Origin: Streptomyces clavifer
GTDB lineage: Bacteria; Actinomycetota; Actinomycetes; Streptomycetales; Streptomycetaceae
Direction: 5' to 3'
DNA: 64,000 bases
NCBI GenBank assembly: GCA_014651175.1
Contig: BMWJ01000001.1
Coordinates: forward strand, 682,001 to 746,000
Position 1 is the first letter of the stretch. Every line of letters starts with the position of its first letter. A program made the translations under genes and the position numbers. Under the pieces are notes generated by a model. The model was not told the DNA's origin, did not search any database, and saw nothing but the letters and a program-made list of their open reading frames with translations. Shown piece after piece: positions 56,212-64,000 of the stretch.

Positions 56212-58677
56212 ATGGACCCGACCAACCGGGAACCGGAAGAGTACGACCGTTCCGATGAGGACGCCGGGCGGCGACGCCAGTCCCGCGATCCGCTGACGCC
56301 CGAGTACGGGCACCAGGCCCGCACCGTGCAGCTGATATCGGGCGACTTCGTACTCACCGTGAATCCGGTCGACGGCAGCGAGATCGAGCCCTGCCGGCCC
56401 GGGGCGCGGCCCGCTGCGCCGCTACGGCACACCGCCGCGGAACGCACCGAGCGTGAGCGCGCCACCGCGCCTCCGGTGCCTCCGGGGCCCCCCGGCCCGC
56501 CGCTGCCCCTCCTGGAGCGCCAGGAGGAGCGTGAGCGGCTCGTACGGCTGCTGGCGCGGGGCCGCTCGGTCCGGGTCACGGGCCCCGCGGGCTCGGGCCG
56601 CACGGCCCTGCTGAACGCCGTCGGCGACGACTGCGCGGACCTCGCGCCCGACGGCGTCGTACGGCTCTCGGGATACAAGCGGACCACCACGGACCTGCTG
56701 TACGGGCTCTTCGAAGCCGTCTACCGGGCTTCGCTGTACCGGCCGGACCGCGAAGGGCTCCTGGCCCTCGTCCACGGCATCGGCGCGGTCGTCGTCCTCG
56801 ACGACCTGGAGATCGGCGGTACCGCGCTCCAGGAGCTGCTCGACGCGACGCCCGAGTGCGCCTTCCTGTTCGGGACCACCCCCGACGTGGCCGCTCCCAC
56901 CGCCGACTCCGGCATCGAGGAGGTCTTCCTCGCCGGTCTCGGCCGCAGCTCCTCGATCGAGCTGCTGGAACGCGTCGTGGAGCGCACGCTCACCGACGAG
57001 GAGGCGAACTGGGCGGGCGACCTCTGGTTCGAGTCCGAAGGGCTCCCGCTGCGCTTCGTCCAGGCCGGCGCCCTGCTGCGCCAGCGCGACCAGCTGCGCA
57101 CCGACCCGGAGGCCTTCGACGGCTACGACGACGAGGCGGCCGACGCGCCCTTCGGCAAGCCCGGGCCGGCCGACGTGCCCCTGCCCAGCCTCGGCGAGGG
57201 AGCGGCGCCCGCGGCGCTGCTCGCCTCCCGGGTGAGCGAAGCCGCCCGTGACACCCTGCGCTTCGCCGTCGCGCTCGGCGGCGAGCTGCCGCACCAGGCG
57301 CACCTGCCGGCGCTCGTGGGGGACACCCATGCCGATGCCGCACTGGGTGAGCTGTTCCTGTGCGGCCTGCTCTCCCCGGCGGGCCCCCGCTACCGGCTCG
57401 CCGCAGGTGTCCTGGCCCAGCTCGAGGCGAGCGGATACGGGGCGGACGCGGCGGCGCACGCCCTCACCGCCGCCCAGCACTACGCCTGGTGGTCCGGGCA
57501 CCCGTCGGTCACCCCCGAGCGGGCGGTCGCCGAGGCGGACGCCGTCCTCGCCTCGATGACGCTCCTCGTGCCGGGCGACCAGGCCGGCCGGACCAGCGCC
57601 GCCGTCCTGCTGGCACGCAGCGCCGCTCCCGCCTTCGCGGCGGGGCTCCAGTGGGGCGCCTGGGAGAAGGTCCTCAGGACCGGCCAGGAGGCTGCCAGGA
57701 TCGCCGGCGAGGTGGCGGAAGAGGCCTACTTCCACCACGAGTTGGGCGTCCTCGCCCTGTGCGCCGGAAATCTGGACCGGGCCAGGGCCGAGCTGGAGAC
57801 CTCCATCGGCATGCGCGGCGCGCTCGCCGACAAGGCCGGCGCGGTGGCCGGACGCCGGGCACTCGCCCTGGTCGCGGACCGCTCGGGCGGACCGGTGCCG
57901 GGCGGCCGCGCCCCGTCCGGCGAGCTCGTCCCGACGGCCCGCCACGAGGAACCGGCCCCGCCGCCCGGAGGCGTACCGGCGGCCATGCCGCTGTTCCCCC
58001 GGCAGACCGAGGAGCAGCCCACCCTGGTCTCCCGCCAGGGAGTGCCCGCCGCGAGGGCCGCCCACGTCCTCGGCGGTCGCGCGGCCGTGTTCCGGGGGGC
58101 CAGGCGCAACATGGTCGCCGTGGGCGCGGGCGCGCTGCTGGCCGCCGTACTCGGCACGGTGGTCACGCTCGGCGCGACCTCCGGCAGCGAGGACCCCGAG
58201 GGCCGCAACGTCACGACGGAGCAGTCGGCGGACGAGGACGACAGCGAGAGCGGCCTCTCCGCGGACGAGCCGACCGACGACGCCTCCGGTGGCGGCGAGC
58301 CCGGCGGGCCCCCGGCCCCGGGCACCTCGGGCCGGGCCACCCCGTCGGGCAGCGAGACCCCATCCCCGGGTACGTCGGGCCCCGACGCGAGCCCGACGTC
58401 GGGTGCCCCGTCGAGCGGCAGCCCCAGCAGCCGGCCGACCTCCGGGGACCCGTCGTCGACGGGCAAGCCGACGAAGCCGACTCCCACGCGCCCGACGCCC
58501 ACGGAGACCACGACGGAGCCGACGCCCACGGAGACCACGACGGAGCCGTCGCCGTCGGAGACCACGACGGAGCCGGAGACCTCCAACTCGGCGAGCGGCC
58601 CGGCCGAGTCGGCGACCGCCTCGGCGACCACCACGGGATCCGGCCCGGAGAGCTCGGACGGCCCACCGGTGGCCTGA
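56212..58677 (+). CDS. Large membrane-anchored P-loop NTPase with Ser/Thr/Pro-rich tail
   Basis: 821 aa from ATG 56212 (TTG 56206 also possible). Residues ~95-300 carry an STAND/AAA-like NTPase: Walker A SVRVTGPAGSGRTALLNAVG, Walker B GAVVVLDDLEIGG, sensor LFGTTPDVAAP. Helical repeats follow (~300-560). A single helix NMVAVGAGALLAAVLGTVVT (~625-645) crosses the membrane, leaving a ~165-residue extracellular tail of PTPTETTTEP and SPSSRPTSG repeats, likely wall-spanning. The N terminus has a conserved EYGHQARTVQLISGDFVLTV segment. It is conserved next to nucS in Streptomyces; function unknown. Confidence 0.85.
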   Translation: MDPTNREPEEYDRSDEDAGRRRQSRDPLTPEYGHQARTVQLISGDFVLTVNPVDGSEIEPCRPGARPAAPLRHTAAERTERERATAPPVPPGPPGPPLPLLERQEERERLVRLLARGRSVRVTGPAGSGRTALLNAVGDDCADLAPDGVVRLSGYKRTTTDLLYGLFEAVYRASLYRPDREGLLALVHGIGAVVVLDDLEIGGTALQELLDATPECAFLFGTTPDVAAPTADSGIEEVFLAGLGRSSSIELLERVVERTLTDEEANWAGDLWFESEGLPLRFVQAGALLRQRDQLRTDPEAFDGYDDEAADAPFGKPGPADVPLPSLGEGAAPAALLASRVSEAARDTLRFAVALGGELPHQAHLPALVGDTHADAALGELFLCGLLSPAGPRYRLAAGVLAQLEASGYGADAAAHALTAAQHYAWWSGHPSVTPERAVAEADAVLASMTLLVPGDQAGRTSAAVLLARSAAPAFAAGLQWGAWEKVLRTGQEAARIAGEVAEEAYFHHELGVLALCAGNLDRARAELETSIGMRGALADKAGAVAGRRALALVADRSGGPVPGGRAPSGELVPTARHEEPAPPPGGVPAAMPLFPRQTEEQPTLVSRQGVPAARAAHVLGGRAAVFRGARRNMVAVGAGALLAAVLGTVVTLGATSGSEDPEGRNVTTEQSADEDDSESGLSADEPTDDASGGGEPGGPPAPGTSGRATPSGSETPSPGTSGPDASPTSGAPSSGSPSSRPTSGDPSSTGKPTKPTPTRPTPTETTTEPTPTETTTEPSPSETTTEPETSNSASGPAESATASATTTGSGPESSDGPPVA

Positions 58678-58683
58678 ACGCGG

Positions 58684-58723
58684 AAACCCCTCGACGGCCC
58701 GGATCCGGGCCTTCGAGGGGTTT
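58684..58723. terminator. Terminator between the NTPase and nucS
   Basis: Arms 58684-58702 and 58705-58723 pair over 18 of 19 positions, starting AAACCCC and ending GGGGTTT, with an inner self-complementary GGCCCGGATCCGGGCC. It serves both convergent genes. Confidence 0.9.
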
Positions 58724-58771
58724 CGCATGTCCGCGGCGGGCCGGGGGAGCCGGCCGGTCCGCCGCCGCGGG

Positions 58772-59443
58772 TCAGAACAGCCGCAGCTTGTCGTCCTCGA
58801 TGCCCCGCATCGCGTTGTAGTCCAGGACCAGACACCCGATCCCGCGGTCCGTCGCCAGCACACGGGCCTGCGGCTTGATCTCCTGAGCGGCGAACACACC
58901 CCTGACCGGCGCCAGATGCGGATCCCGGTTGAGCAGCTCCAGGTAGCGGGTCAGCTGCTCCACACCGTCGATGTCACCGCGCCGCTTCAGCTCCACGGCC
59001 ACCGTCCTCCCGTCCGCGTCCCGGCACAGGATGTCCACCGGGCCGATCGCGGTGGGGTACTCGCGGCGGATCAGGGTGTACCCCTCGCCGATCGTCTCGA
59101 TCCGGTCGGCGAGCAGTTCCTGGAGGTGCGCCTCCACACCGTCCTTGATCAGCCCCGGGTCGACGCCCAGCTCGTGGGACGAGTCGTGGAGGACCTCCTC
59201 CATCGTGATGATCAGTTTCTCGCCCGCTTTGTTCACCACGGTCCAGACGCCTTCGCTGTCGTCGGCGCCCTCCTTCAGGGTGCACGGCGGCGACATCCAG
59301 TTGAGGGGTTTGTACGCCCGGTCGTCGGCGTGGATCGAGACGCTGCCGTCCGCCTTCACCAGGATCAGACGGGGGGCTGAGGGCAGGTGGGCGGTGAGCC
59401 AGCCCGCGTAGTCGACGGAGCAACGGGCGATGACGAGACGCAT
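58772..59443 (-). CDS. nucS: Mismatch-specific endonuclease NucS/EndoMS
   Basis: 223 aa from ATG 59443. N-terminal dimerisation/DNA-binding half ([20 protein letters not shown]) and C-terminal RecB-like nuclease with [20 protein letters not shown] (the D..E-x-K metal site). The last residues, DDKLRLF, fit the beta-clamp/PCNA-binding tail. NucS replaces MutSL mismatch repair in actinobacteria and limits recombination between diverged DNA. Confidence 0.96.
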   Translation of the reverse strand: MRLVIARCSVDYAGWLTAHLPSAPRLILVKADGSVSIHADDRAYKPLNWMSPPCTLKEGADDSEGVWTVVNKAGEKLIITMEEVLHDSSHELGVDPGLIKDGVEAHLQELLADRIETIGEGYTLIRREYPTAIGPVDILCRDADGRTVAVELKRRGDIDGVEQLTRYLELLNRDPHLAPVRGVFAAQEIKPQARVLATDRGIGCLVLDYNAMRGIEDDKLRLF

Positions 59444-59704
59444 GGTCGGCAACGCTACTCGACGACCCGCCCCCCACGCGATTCCCGGACCGGGTGCCCC
59501 GGGCCCCTTGACGGACACCATGTTGGCTTGCCCCTCTTTGCGACCGTTCGTTATTGGCCGGTTGTGTTCCCAATCTCCTGGTGCGGCCCGGACTGCGCCC
59601 TTACCGTGGAAGCAGGAGGTCGCCGTCTGTGTACACAGCGTCGCCGTCCTCCTTCCCTGCCCGTAAGGCCCCGGCCACCTGCCGGGGTCGCGAGAGGAGA
59701 ACCC

Positions 59705-60097
59705 ATGTCGCTCGACGTCTCACCGGCCCTGTTGGAACAGGCCGAGCGAGGCGAGGTCGACGAAGCCGACTTCGTCGACTGCGTCCGGACCTCCCTGCCC
59801 TTCGCATGGGAGATGATCAGCTCTCTGGTGGCACAGCTGAAGGTCGACGGCGGAGAGTTCGCCGACAATCAGACGCCGCCGCCGGACGAGCAGGCACGTG
59901 GTCAGCTGCTGCGTGCGCTCGCGAGTGATGCGATACGCGGCGCGCTGCAGCGGCACTTCGGAGTGCGTCTCGCATTCCAGAACTGCCACCGCGTCGCGGT
60001 GTTCCCGCTGGACGCCTCGGTCGACGAGCGCTTGGCCCGATTCACCTCGGTGAGAGGCCAGTTGCTCAACCAGTCGCCCGAACTCCGGGACTGCTGA
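59705..60097 (+). CDS. SCO5389-family protein
   Basis: 130 aa from ATG 59705 after GAGAGGAGAACCC. Begins [20 protein letters not shown], contains [20 protein letters not shown] and [20 protein letters not shown]. Soluble, largely helical, no catalytic motif seen. I recognise it as the conserved Streptomyces SCO5389 family; function unknown. It is divergent from nucS across a 261-bp gap in which I see no other feature. Confidence 0.85.
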   Translation: MSLDVSPALLEQAERGEVDEADFVDCVRTSLPFAWEMISSLVAQLKVDGGEFADNQTPPPDEQARGQLLRALASDAIRGALQRHFGVRLAFQNCHRVAVFPLDASVDERLARFTSVRGQLLNQSPELRDC

Positions 60098-60194
60098 GCG
60101 CTTCTGCTGCCGCTTCGGGCCGCGGGAGGTGCAACTGGCTCCGGGGCGGCAGCTCCCGTACCACCGCACCACCAGGACTTCCTGTATGCACGGG

Positions 60195-61226
60195 TCACTT
60201 CAGCAACGGCAGCACGTCCGTGCCCAGCCGCTGCACGTTCTCCTCCGTAGCCGCGAGATCGCCCGAACCCTCCACCAGGAGGGCGAAGCGGGTGATGCCC
60301 GTGCGCTCCGCCGTGGCGGCGAGCCGGTCGGCCGCGAGGCGGGGCGGGCCCACCGGATGCAGGCCGCAGAGGAACTCCGTGTACGCGACGGGGTCGCGCA
60401 TCACCCGGTGCCTGCCGTCGACCGTCACATGGGCGCCGAGCCCCTGCCGAAGCCACCCCGGCATCGCCTTCACGAGCGTCTCCACCGCGTCCGCCGGCCG
60501 GTCCGAGATCTGGGCCACCCCCGCGGACACATGTTCGTTTCGTTCCACGACGTCCGCCGGCCGGCCCGCCTCCCGGGCGGCCGTTCGCCACAGCGCGACC
60601 ATGTCGGCCTTCTCCTCGTCGCCGCAGTGCATCCCGAGAAGCATCGGCAAACCCTTCTCGGCGGCGAGTTTCACGCTTTTCGGGGAGGTGCACGCAACGA
60701 TCACCTCGGGGCCCGGGGGGCCGTCGCCGAGCAGCTCGTCCGCCCGGGGCACCACCGCCACCTCGCGGAACCCGTAGCGCTCCCCGCGGCCCGTCACCCG
60801 GGGCTTGCCCAGCCAGTCGAGCAGCAGCCCCAGCGACTCGGGGAAGCTGTTCTCGTACGCCGCGAGACCTCCTCCGAACACCTCCAGATCCACCCATGGA
60901 CCACCGCGCCCCACGCCCAGGGAGAACCGGCCTCCGCTGGTCAGGTGCAGCAGGGCCGCCTGCTCGCCGAGCGCGACGGGATGCTGGGTGGGCAGCACGC
61001 TGACCGCCGTGCCGACGCGGATCCTGCGGGTGCGGCCGAGCAGCAGCGCGGCCAGCGTCACGGCCGAGGGGCACACCCCGTACGGCACGAAATGATGTTC
61101 TGCCAGCCAGACCGAATCGAGCCCGGACTCCTCCGCGACCTCGGCGGACCGGACGGCCCGGTGGAGGGCCTCACCCTGCCCCTGACCGGGAAACTGCGCT
61201 GCCAGTACGAACGTTCCTACGCGCAT
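60195..61226 (-). CDS. LLM-class flavin-dependent oxidoreductase
   Basis: 343 aa. Bacterial luciferase-like fold: MRVGTFVLAAQFPGQGQGEA, SVWLAEHHFVPYGVCPSAVT, VGTAVSVLPTQHPVALGEQA, LGVGRGGPWVDLEVFGGGL. Uses FMN or F420 with reduced cofactor for oxidations; substrate unknown. Convergent with the SCO5389 gene; no operon partner. Confidence 0.9.
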   Translation of the reverse strand: MRVGTFVLAAQFPGQGQGEALHRAVRSAEVAEESGLDSVWLAEHHFVPYGVCPSAVTLAALLLGRTRRIRVGTAVSVLPTQHPVALGEQAALLHLTSGGRFSLGVGRGGPWVDLEVFGGGLAAYENSFPESLGLLLDWLGKPRVTGRGERYGFREVAVVPRADELLGDGPPGPEVIVACTSPKSVKLAAEKGLPMLLGMHCGDEEKADMVALWRTAAREAGRPADVVERNEHVSAGVAQISDRPADAVETLVKAMPGWLRQGLGAHVTVDGRHRVMRDPVAYTEFLCGLHPVGPPRLAADRLAATAERTGITRFALLVEGSGDLAATEENVQRLGTDVLPLLK

Positions 61227-61435
61227 CGCCTTCTACCTCCTTGCGGCCGACGCGGCTCTCCCCCTACCGGCAACAACGTCTGACACGTGCCAAAGGCACG
61301 GTCCACCGCGAAGTTGTTGCGATTTTCCGGTAACCCACCCGTCCCGCGGGCGCTCACCCGTCACCGTGCGACGCCTGCCCGCTGCCGATGGCTCTAGGCT
61401 GGACGGAAACTGCCCGTACCCCCGTGAGGTGTCAC

Positions 61436-61765
61436 GTGTCCCCGCGCCGCAACCGCCCCCGAGCCGGCGAGAGCCCTGCCGGCAACGCACGAGAGGCTGC
61501 GGAGCGCTACGGCGGGGACGGTGCCACGGAGGGCTGGCAGGGCGAGGAGTGGTCGGTGCGCCCCGTGAGCGGCGCCCATGCGGCGGGCAAGCGCTACCGC
61601 TGCCCCGGCTGCGACCAGGAGATCGCGTCCGGTGTCCCGCACCTGGTCGCCTGGCCGGAATACGGCGGGGTCGACGACCGCAGGCACTGGCACAAGGCCT
61701 GCTGGAACGCGAAGGACCGCCGCACCACACGGGTGCAGCGGTCCAGGAACGCACCGCGCTACTGA
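61436..61765 (+). CDS. Small zinc-ribbon-like protein
   Basis: 109 aa from GTG 61436 (GAGGT upstream). Disordered basic N terminus (SPRRNRPRAGESPAGNARE), then a metal-binding knuckle YRCPGCDQEIASGVPHLVAW ... HWHKACWNAKDRR with C-x2-C, two His and a Cys. Similar proteins are often labelled ATP/GTP-binding without basis: no P-loop is present. It ends one base before the stop of the convergent permease gene. Confidence 0.8.
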   Translation: MSPRRNRPRAGESPAGNAREAAERYGGDGATEGWQGEEWSVRPVSGAHAAGKRYRCPGCDQEIASGVPHLVAWPEYGGVDDRRHWHKACWNAKDRRTTRVQRSRNAPRY

Positions 61766-61766
61766 G

Positions 61767-62648
61767 TCAGACGTCGCGTCGGTCCAGCGAGACGAAGGCA
61801 CCGGCCATCGCCACGGCGGTCACGCCGAGAATGACCCACAGCGGCTCCCAGCCGGACGGCCCCGACGTTGTCATCGACGCGTCGTACAGCGCGCCGAGCT
61901 GGTTGGGGATCGAGTACTCGAAGAGCGCCTGCTGCACGCGGGCCAACGACTGCGAGAACATGAACATCGCCAGCACGAGCGGCAGCAGCACCACCGCGAT
62001 CATGATCGTGATCGCTCCCGCCGAGTGCCGGATGAGTGCACCGAGTGCGAGCGAGAGCAGCCCGAGCATGGCGACGTAGAGACCCACGCCCACCGTGGAG
62101 CGCAGCCAGTCGTCGGCGGACGGTGTTCCGCCGTCCAGCATGGCCGTCTGCAGGACGCCGACGACTCCGGTGGTCACCGTGGTGATGGTGAAGGAGAGCA
62201 GGAAGAAGACGACCGACTTCGCGATCAGCATCCGCGCCCTGCTGGGGCAGGCGGTCAGGGTCGTACGGATCATGCCGGTGCCGTACTCGGACGCGATGGT
62301 CAGCACGCCCAGGGTGATCACACAGATCGAGCCGAGCAGCACACCGAAGAAACCGAGGCTGAGCACCGGGGTGCCGTCCATCTCGGCGTCCGACTTGCTC
62401 ACGGCGAACGCGGCGAGCAGGCCGACGCCGAGCAGCAGCACGACCATCACGCCCAGGGTCCACATCGTGGAACGCACCGAGCGGATCTTCGTCCATTCGG
62501 AGGCGATCGCGTCACCGAGGCCGGGAGTGCGCACCGGGATGGGGGAGGCGTACAGGCCGGGGCCCCCGCCCTCCCAGCCCTGCGGAGGGTGCTGGTGGGG
62601 CGCCCGGGGGGCCTGCGGGAGAGGCGGCGGAGTGGCCGGCGTCGTCAT
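61767..62648 (-). CDS. ABC transporter permease
   Basis: 293 aa from ATG 62648. A Pro-rich cytoplasmic start (~1-45), then six helices (LGVMVVLLLGVGLLAAFAV; GVLLGSICVITLGVLTIASE ... ), with the ABC-2 segment SEYGTGMIRTTLTACPSRAR. The stop of the ATPase gene overlaps its start (TGATG-type, 62645-62648). Substrate unknown; ABC-2 pairs of this type export drugs, lipids or peptides. Confidence 0.9.
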   Translation of the reverse strand: MTTPATPPPLPQAPRAPHQHPPQGWEGGGPGLYASPIPVRTPGLGDAIASEWTKIRSVRSTMWTLGVMVVLLLGVGLLAAFAVSKSDAEMDGTPVLSLGFFGVLLGSICVITLGVLTIASEYGTGMIRTTLTACPSRARMLIAKSVVFFLLSFTITTVTTGVVGVLQTAMLDGGTPSADDWLRSTVGVGLYVAMLGLLSLALGALIRHSAGAITIMIAVVLLPLVLAMFMFSQSLARVQQALFEYSIPNQLGALYDASMTTSGPSGWEPLWVILGVTAVAMAGAFVSLDRRDV

Positions 62649-63835
62649 CGGGGGTCCTCGCTGGTCTGGCGCGCGGTCGGGTCTGCGGGGACGGCCGCGG
62701 GGGCCGCCGGTGCAGGGGCTGCGGGGGGCACCGGCGCCGGTGCGGCGGGCGCGGGGGCCACCGGTGCGGCGGCGTACGGGTTCTGTCCGGGCGGCGGCGG
62801 GGCGTACCAGCCCTGCTGCGGCACCTCGGCGGGAAGCCGGGGCTGCTGCGCAGGATCCCCGTAGCCCGGATGGGGTCCGTAACCGGGCGGAGGCGGCTGG
62901 AGCCCCGCCTTGGCGTCCGCCGTCGAGCGGTAGTCCACGGCGCCCTGCGTCATCCGCATGTACGCCTCCTCCAGCGACGCCTGGTGCGGCGAGAGCTCCC
63001 ACAGCCGGACGTCCGACGCATGGGCCAGATCGCTGATCCGGGGGAGCGGCAGCCCGGTGACGCGCAGGGCGCCGTCCGGCTCCGGCATGACCCCGCCGCC
63101 CGCCTCCGTCAGCGAGGCCGTCAGCTTCTCCCGCTGCTCCGGCCGGTCGGCGGGGATGCGCACCCGGGCGAAGTCCGCGGAGTTGGCGGAGATGAAGTCC
63201 TTGATGCTCATGTCGGACAGCAGCTGCCCGCGCCCGATCACGATCAGGTGGTCGGCGGTGAGCGCCATCTCGCTCATCAGGTGGCTGGAGACGAAGACCG
63301 TGCGGCCCTCGGACGCCAGCTGCTTCATCAGATTGCGGACCCAGAGGATGCCCTCGGGGTCGAGCCCGTTGACCGGCTCGTCGAAGAGCAGCACCTGCGG
63401 GTCGCCGAGCAGTGCCGCGGCGATGCCGAGCCGCTGCCCCATGCCGAGCGAGAAGCCGTTGGAGCGCTTCTTCGCGACGTCCTGGAGGCCGACGACCCCG
63501 AGCACCTCGTCCACCCGGGCCGCCGGGATGCCCGCCAGCTGCGCCAGGCACAGCAGGTGGTTGCGGGCGCTGCGCCCGCCGTGCACCGCCTTGGCGTCCA
63601 GCAGCGCGCCCACCTGGCGCGGCGCGTTCGGAAGACTGCGGAAGGCGTGCCCGCCGATCGTCACATGCCCCGCGGTCGGCCGGTCGAGGCCGAGCATCAT
63701 GCGCATGGTGGTGGACTTGCCCGACCCGTTGGGGCCGAGGAACCCCGTGACGGCCCCCGGCCGCACCTGGAAGGAAAGGTTGTACACGGCCGTTTTCGCG
63801 CCGTAGCGCTTCGTCAGGCCGACTGCCTCGATCAT
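62645..63835 (-). CDS. ABC transporter ATP-binding protein
   Basis: 396 aa from ATG 63835; ATG 63850 in frame is possible but has no ribosome site. Walker A GFLGPNGSGKSTTMRMM, signature FSLGMGQRLGIAAALLGDP, Walker B VLLFDEPVNGLDPEG, H-loop SSHLMSEM. After ~300 residues comes a Pro/Gly/Ala-rich tail (PPPPGYGPHPGYGDPAQQPR) of ~90 residues, unusual for an ATPase and matching the Pro-rich start of its permease. Drives the partner permease; efflux likely. First gene of its operon. Confidence 0.94.
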   Translation of the reverse strand: MIEAVGLTKRYGAKTAVYNLSFQVRPGAVTGFLGPNGSGKSTTMRMMLGLDRPTAGHVTIGGHAFRSLPNAPRQVGALLDAKAVHGGRSARNHLLCLAQLAGIPAARVDEVLGVVGLQDVAKKRSNGFSLGMGQRLGIAAALLGDPQVLLFDEPVNGLDPEGILWVRNLMKQLASEGRTVFVSSHLMSEMALTADHLIVIGRGQLLSDMSIKDFISANSADFARVRIPADRPEQREKLTASLTEAGGGVMPEPDGALRVTGLPLPRISDLAHASDVRLWELSPHQASLEEAYMRMTQGAVDYRSTADAKAGLQPPPPGYGPHPGYGDPAQQPRLPAEVPQQGWYAPPPPGQNPYAAAPVAPAPAAPAPVPPAAPAPAAPAAVPADPTARQTSEDPR

Positions 63836-64000
63836 TCTCCAGAGCCCCATCGACTTGTCTGCCGTCGGGGCCCAGGCCACCCGGCCGCACGCCCCCGTAA
63901 GAGTTAGGAGGATAACCAGCCCGTGACGGTTCCGGCCAAGCCGTCGCGGTGAGCGCCCGTACCTGCCGCACGGCCGCGGGTACCGCTCCCCGGGGTCAGG
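63836..64000. other. Upstream region of the ABC operon, no gene seen
   Basis: 165 bp to the window edge. GTTAGGAGGATAACC around 63902-63916 contains AAGAGTTAGGAGGATAAC, with a GGAGG on the plus strand that might serve a plus-strand start beyond the edge; on the minus strand it may be part of the promoter. No open frame is long enough to call. Confidence 0.3.

Overview
The window is a stretch of a Streptomyces chromosome. The evidence is very high GC with strong third-position GC bias, GTG/TTG starts, ATGA-type overlaps, leaderless-looking promoters, and a core gene order (nrtL-lysA-hom-thrC-thrB-rho ... rpmE-prfA-prmC-tsaC ... glyA-like, wecA-like, atpIBEFHAGDC ... nucS) that I recognise from Streptomyces coelicolor (roughly the SCO53xx region). 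Coordinates are read by eye. Family names come from motif recognition, not database searches.

1-11385 is an accessory biosynthetic cluster that runs off the left edge. The minus strand carries a TOMM/azole-type RiPP precursor (3047-3403), a fused YcaO cyclodehydratase (780-3050) and the start of a NarL-type sensor kinase (1-617). Divergent from these, on the plus strand, are a small SARP activator, an acyl-CoA carboxylase carboxyltransferase subunit, a KS-alpha/chain-length-factor pair, an ACP, an acyltransferase fused to a decayed ketosynthase, and a DUF6059 protein. A RiPP module and a minimal type II PKS with its own acyltransferase share one control region that holds three palindromes.

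11421-18194 is variable: a NADP-binding oxidoreductase, an alpha/beta hydrolase, a SUMF1-fold protein, and a conserved hypothetical protein (14217-14948). Immediately after that last gene come two tandem RNAs with the topology of circularly permuted tRNAs. T-arm, 7-bp acceptor stem, 7-nt cap and D-arm follow in that order, and the outer ends pair through an extended anticodon-like helix. This resembles the tRNA-mimicking bacterial Y RNAs, but no Ro60 (TROVE) gene is in the window. It is the most unusual thing I found. A DUF397/XRE pair, a GHKL ATPase and a Phd/VapC toxin-antitoxin remnant follow.

18209-22575 has a TetR-controlled DHA2 exporter, tRNA-Arg(CCG), an orphan receiver protein and the ArgS-related NrtL. 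22596-40233 is core metabolism and information processing: lysine/threonine synthesis, Rho, a secreted protease, an LCP cell-wall ligase, L31, RF1 and its methyltransferase PrmC, TsaC, a phosphatase homologue lacking its catalytic cysteine, an SHMT paralogue and a WecA-like transferase. 40519-48296 is the F1Fo ATP synthase operon, with a hairpin and a promoter-like box between atpD and atpC.

48439-64000 holds a DUF2550 protein, a chitinase with two DasR-type operators, a NarL-type two-component pair, a cobalamin adenosyltransferase, a hydroxybutyryl-CoA dehydrogenase, a STAS protein, a large membrane-anchored NTPase, NucS, an LLM flavin oxidoreductase and an ABC transporter. I saw no CRISPR array, insertion sequence, integrase or rRNA.
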